In this document: piece by piece, positions 59,706 to 64,000 of the stretch
Numbering within the stretch: position 1 is the first letter of the stretch
How the letters are laid out: each line of letters begins with the position of its first letter
From: Hemicentrotus pulcherrimus
Taxonomy: Eukaryota; Echinodermata; Echinoidea; Camarodonta; Strongylocentrotidae
DNA length: 64,000 nt
Assembly (NCBI GenBank): GCA_003118195.1
Contig: BEXV01000134.1
Location: forward strand, 164,931-228,930
Direction of reading: 5' to 3'
The notes under the pieces: generated by a model
What the model saw: the letters and a program-made list of their open reading frames with translations, nothing else
What the model was told of the DNA's origin: nothing
Database searches by the model: none
Position numbers and translations under genes: made by a program

Positions 59706-60932
59706 AATGTTATTGTTATGCATCAAAAAAGCGCATCCAATCCCCGCAGGCTCGGAGAGGGGACACAAACAACTATTACGTCACAAAGCTAACATCACTA
59801 TCAAAGAGACCCTTTAAGAAGATTATATGACCTTCTGGCGTGACCAGTTAGCTCAGCTGTTTTTCCAGGATGAATTTCCAAAATTAGTTGAATTTAAAAG
59901 GGGGATCTCATCTGAAAGTCGCTTATAATTGTTATATTCGACCTCCCAACGGGTTTTCCTAGCTTCAAAGCTACTAGCGAGAGCAGCAATCGACACACCG
60001 CCCTCAAGGGGCAACCCGAAACGACGGGGAAAGAGAATGAAAGCCATGTATATGTGGAAACCAAGTGATTGTATGTCATATCCAATACTCGTGCCCATAA
60101 GCATTTGATCAGGAACGCTTTAACTACTGACATGACATTATACTCAGGGAGGTGGTAGAGATCTCCCTGGTAAACTGAAGTATATTGTTTCTAAATCGCT
60201 AACAGATCAAATACACATTTTAGCTTAAATCACAGGGTTTATGTTAAGGGTTCAATTTGAATGGGAGTACGATTCCTAGTAATGTTGTGACATCTGTTGA
60301 AAGGCCACATATAGTTTTTGTTGACAATGTGAAGAAGACTGTCGTTCTTTGTGAGCTAACGGATCCTTTTGAACCAAAAATCAAAACTGCAAGAAAAATA
60401 AAAACCGAAAAGTACGCCTCTGTATAAAGTATCTGATATAGTAAACAATGGTTTCAAATGTTTACTACTGTGTTTCGAAGTAGGATCTAGAGTCTTCATA
60501 ACCAAGAAAATATTGGGAAAAAAGGAAAAAAGGGAAACTTTTCAGTCGTCTGTTTATTTAATTAAGATCCATCGAGTCATCTCTAAAATTTCAATTCGCA
60601 CTTTTTGTGTATTCTTCAGGGCATTGGCTGAGCCATCAAAAAAAAAGAGTTTTCTTATTTCATAAAGTGTAACAAACTACATGCCTAAACCTTACTCAAA
60701 GTGGTATTCAATAATTGATAATGATGGTTATAGACCGAAGGGGTTGATTTATGTTTATACAGCAATTGTTGTAACTTTTGTTCGTTTGATCTTTCTGCTT
60801 GAAAATAAGTTTCTGGAGTTCGATCCATTACATTCACATCTATCAATAGCTTGATGATAGATAAGGGGAGTCTTTGGCATGTATTTTTAGATAAAAAGAA
60901 TGATATTGATTTACATTTTATCATTATTATAT
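59706..60932. other. No gene seen
   Basis: Overlapping minus-strand frames at 59853-60133 have no motif. Confidence 0.5.
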
Positions 60933-60976
60933 ATCTTATATTTATCTTATATTTATCTTATATTCATCTTATATTG
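60933..60976 (+). repeat. 11-bp tandem repeat, four units
   Basis: ATCTTATATTT repeated four times, with the last base of units 3 and 4 changed (C, G). Confidence 0.9.
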
Positions 60977-61028
60977 ATTGCAGTTAAGATTGTAAAACAG
61001 TTTATATGTTTCCTTTCCACGTATACAG

Positions 61029-61181
61029 GATAATACATTAAACAGATCCTCGTTAGGCCATGCGGAGGAAGATTGTTTCATGACCCTCAGATCATCATGT
61101 TAGTGGAACAGACAATGTTACAGATGATGGTTGCTATGGTGATGACCTGTCTTATTCCTGCTGTGACGTACGCCGTCCAAG
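61029..61181 (+). CDS. Candidate exon with signal peptide; coding starts at 61097
   Basis: The exon is bracketed by an acceptor (pyrimidine stretch TTTCCTTTCCAC, then ACAG ending at 61028) and a strong donor (CAAG followed by GTAAGTAT from 61182). Coding would begin at ATG 61097 and run 85 nt to the donor, leaving phase 1. The peptide is MLVEQTMLQMMVAMVMTCLI followed by PAVTYAVQ. It has a short polar start, a hydrophobic core and small residues before a likely cleavage site (VTYA), as in a secretory signal peptide. A short upstream frame (MRRKIVS) at 61060 precedes it. The rest of the gene would lie to the right, beyond the intron and probably outside the window. This is the most plausible host coding sequence here; the family is unknown. 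Confidence 0.45.
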
Positions 61182-61239
61182 GTAAGTATAATCTGAATAA
61201 TATGCGTGTTATGTACACTCAACAAAGCTCAAATGTTAA

Positions 61240-61783
61240 AGGGATAGTTGAGTTCTGTTTTTAGACCACAATTGCCTTCAAAGTGCATGGTTATTGTTCT
61301 TATTCTTATCGATAACATTTCTAGTGCCCTTTGAGGACCTAAACTTGCTATGAAGGTAGTTTAGCCAAAACGATAATACCAATTCAGCTCCACTTAAAAA
61401 AAACAAAACACGGCGGCAGTTAATAAATTAATTAATTAGTATTAAAAAAAACATGGGCAGGCGAGTTGGGCTTGATATAACCAACACGAAAAAAACAAAA
61501 AACAAACAACATCGGCATTGGCTGAAATACAACGTAAAAGGCGCTATTTTGTTTTTTCATTTGCTTTTTCAAATTATCGAATTTTGTGGTGGTACACAAA
61601 ATTGATAGTAGAAATCGTTATGTTTAAGGATATTTCAGCCGTCTCTGAACCGATTTTGATCAAACAAAGATGATTTTGTCATCTAAATTGGTATGTTCTT
61701 TCAAATTTGACACTCAGTTTTTCATTATCTCAGAGAAAAAATATTTTATGTAGCGCCCTCTGCAACAAAACTCAACTATCCCA
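61240..61783. mobile_element. TTAA-flanked MITE, third family (544 bp), in the putative intron
   Basis: TTAA lies at 61236-61239 and 61784-61787. The ends are inverted: AGGGATAGTTGAGTTCTG at the left, and at the right the complement of TGGGATAGTTGAGTTTTG. The interior is noncoding AT-rich sequence. It has the same TTAAAGG-type end as the elements at 5546, 23325 and 57692, but a different sequence. It begins 58 bp after the donor site of the candidate exon. Confidence 0.85.
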
Positions 61784-61787
61784 TTAA

Positions 61788-63535
61788 CTGAACCCTTTAT
61801 AATTGCTGGATCTAACTTTGAAACTGTTGGATCCAGTATTTTCAAAGTATTAATCTTCATGCCAGTTATGCTGAATTGTGAGTTGACACATCACTTGTGT
61901 AGAAGCACATTTCAGGATGAAAAATTTACCCTGCTCACAATACTGACGTAGTTAACATGGTCACAATGCAATTTCCATTTCATCGTGTGCCAAGGTAAAT
62001 ACCTGGAAATAATGCAGTTTAACTTTAACTTTAGAATAAAATGTGCTTCCAAAAAATGAACTTCTAGCAATAACAAAATTCACCCCTTGGTATTAATAGC
62101 ACGAATAATCTATAAAAGGTGACAAAAATATGACCGAGAAATGTCATGTAAAAGTCGTCATATAAGCTGAAATTCCTGTACACATTTTCATGCAACATTT
62201 GGTCTAAGATTAAGGGGCATCACCAAAAATTGTCATGAGCTTTACAAGACGTATACAGGAATCATCTTACGGTCGCTCGGTCTTAACTAATACAATGTGT
62301 GTTTTTTAATTCAAGTAAAAATTGGTCTTCGCATGACCACAGGTAAGACGGATTTACGTGACATTTCTTTTTAAAAAAGACAATTCATTCAGACAAATAA
62401 ACTAGTATTAATTGCGTTACTTAGCTTTCACTTTGTCGTTTCTCTTAACGGCCTTTGGCTGTATAACTTTCACAGTATTACCTTGAAATTGATTGTTGTG
62501 TTTTCAAAACGGTCGATCAAAAATAGAAACGTCCTGGACATTTGAAACAAATGAAGAAATGTAATACTAAATTTACAGAACAGGACGAATTAGTTTGTCT
62601 TTGCAATGAGTCTATGATTATGACTACGGGCTATGAAAACTGATAAGTAGATAGAATGGTTGTTTGACGTTAAAATATAACAAGAAATAAGAAACAAGAA
62701 ACTAAGATAAAACGGGAAAATCACAAATAGAGTATCTAAGACGTCCTGTGGTAGATTCACAATTATTATCTTACCCACAAAGGAAAGGGGGCGCAATTAC
62801 CCCTTCCCCCAGCAAAATAGGGCTATTTTAAAGTTTCAACATTCGGTCATTTTATAATTCTCAATGTGAATGTCTTTTCAAAGACACCGTATACGAGAAT
62901 GCCATTACATGTAATCATTTCAGTTTAATTCAAAATAGCATTCTTTAAATCTATTGTAACGATTTCATGATACAGATGTATTCAATTTAATTAAAATAAT
63001 CTTTTTTCCATGAGTCAATCAAAACATGTTAAAAAAGTTTAAATTTTATGAGGACAAAAATTAGAAATGAGACATAAACATTATGAATATTTTTAGTAGA
63101 GTTTTGACAACTGAACTAATCTATTGTAATTCATGAATTGAAAAACAAAGGGGGAACATAAATCCAAGAATAATATTGATAATGTAGAAAAGTTTCTTTT
63201 GGAAAATATGTAAATGGAAGCCTAAACTAATTCCCCTGAATAACGTATACATTAAATGCACAGCCACAGACGGCAAAGTTGAATAACATGAGAGGTGCTA
63301 CTTGAAATGTTATCAAATTATAATTCAACCTGCGTTATGTCACTCACAGATACCGTTATTCTTTGGCTTATCGCATCAATAATGTTAATCTTTTTAAAAT
63401 GATTGAACTTCAATGACATGCAGACGATGATAATACCAGCTGGTTTTCAAAAGAGGGCCATGTGTAGAGGAAACTGAGATGGATGTATGTCAGAAGGGGA
63501 ATGAAATTGAGTGCAGTAAATCAATCGCGAGGCAG
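61788..63535. other. No gene seen
   Basis: AT-rich, perhaps intronic if the upstream exon is real. No further splice-bracketed coding exon is evident. Confidence 0.45.
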
Positions 63536-63824
63536 ATGGAGAGAGGGAGAAAGAGAGCGAAAGAGATATAGAGAGAAAGGGAGAGAGAGAGGAAGAGGGG
63601 GGGGGGCTTTTAGAGTTTGCATGAGGGAGGGGAGGGGAGATAGAAAGACGTGAAGGGTGAGAAAGGGAAGACACAGAGAGAGCGAGGGAAAATAGGACAA
63701 AGATTGTGGGAATTTAGAAAGAATACATGAAGACAGAGGGATATAAAGAGGAGAAATGGTGGAGGGGTGGAAAGAGAGAGGAAGAGTGAGAGATAATGGG
63801 AGAGAGAGGGGGGGGGGGGGGGAG
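63536..63824 (+). repeat. Imperfect (GA)n purine block with poly(G)
   Basis: Long interrupted GA runs, with G runs at about 63597-63606 and 63810-63822. The Ser/Pro/Leu-rich minus-strand frames opposite are composition artefacts. Confidence 0.93.
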
Positions 63825-64000
63825 AACCAGTAGAAAGCTGGTTTCGTGTTTATTTTCGTCCATGTTTCCGTTTGCCTTTGGCTTGACGCAAAAGTCGATA
63901 GCCTTAATTCGCCCTAGTGTCAAAGTCTTAATCCCTCGTACATGAACTTGCTTTCATCAACTTTCCATACGATTAAAAAAAAAAGGATTCACAAATTGTT
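63825..64000. other. No gene seen
   Basis: Short stretch to the end of the window, with an A run at about 63976-63984. Confidence 0.5.

Overview
The window is animal nuclear DNA. It is AT-rich and packed with dinucleotide and trinucleotide microsatellites. It has almost no long open reading frames outside one retrotransposon, and it is littered with LINE, tRNA-derived SINE and MITE remnants. There are no operons, ribosome-binding sites or bacterial-style genes. The repeat style suggests a marine invertebrate deuterostome, most likely an echinoderm such as a sea urchin: tRNA-headed SINEs with a GGGTACCTGG-like body motif, TTAA-flanked MITEs with TTAAAGG termini, MITEs with TTTCACAAAG termini, and an L1/Tx1-like LINE. 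This assignment is an inference from recalled repeat styles, not a database result. Five ambiguous bases (18061, 21206, 38989, 45127-45128) mark unresolved assembly positions.

Layout. 0-8.4 kb: gene-poor, with a two-unit tandem duplication (2.6-3.1 kb), a tRNA-SINE (4.4-4.6 kb), a nest of three DNA-transposon-like elements (5.14-6.31 kb) and a 500-bp polypyrimidine block (6.8-7.3 kb). 8.4-12.4 kb: a 5'-truncated LINE on the minus strand (about 8765-11709) bounded by a 15-bp target-site duplication, a SINE fragment, a pair of roughly 130-bp direct repeats flanking both, and a 3 x 52-bp tandem array. 12.4-28.4 kb: mostly featureless, with microsatellites, LINE-tail-like segments, a candidate 5' noncoding exon near 17.7 kb and a TTAA MITE (23.3-23.9 kb). 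28.4-34.2 kb: a SINE whose head resembles the Alu domain of 7SL RNA, a nested inverted-repeat region around a 322-bp MITE, an (AAT)n tract, and a CpG-dense motif block leading into a broken N-terminus that resembles the MADF/SANT-type protein of Harbinger transposons. 34.2-57.6 kb: gene-poor, with short tandem repeats, three tRNA-SINE copies and one weak coding candidate. 57.6-64 kb: a second copy of the 543-bp TTAA MITE, further LINE-tail-like sequence, and the best host-gene signal in the window, a spliced-looking exon at 61029-61181 encoding a signal peptide, with another TTAA MITE 58 bp inside its downstream intron.

Functionally the window is intergenic or intronic DNA shaped by transposition. 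The LINE encodes reverse transcriptase but lacks its endonuclease end and carries a frameshift, so it is dead as it stands. The SINEs and MITEs are nonautonomous and depend on enzymes encoded elsewhere. A host gene on the plus strand may begin near 61 kb and continue past the right edge.
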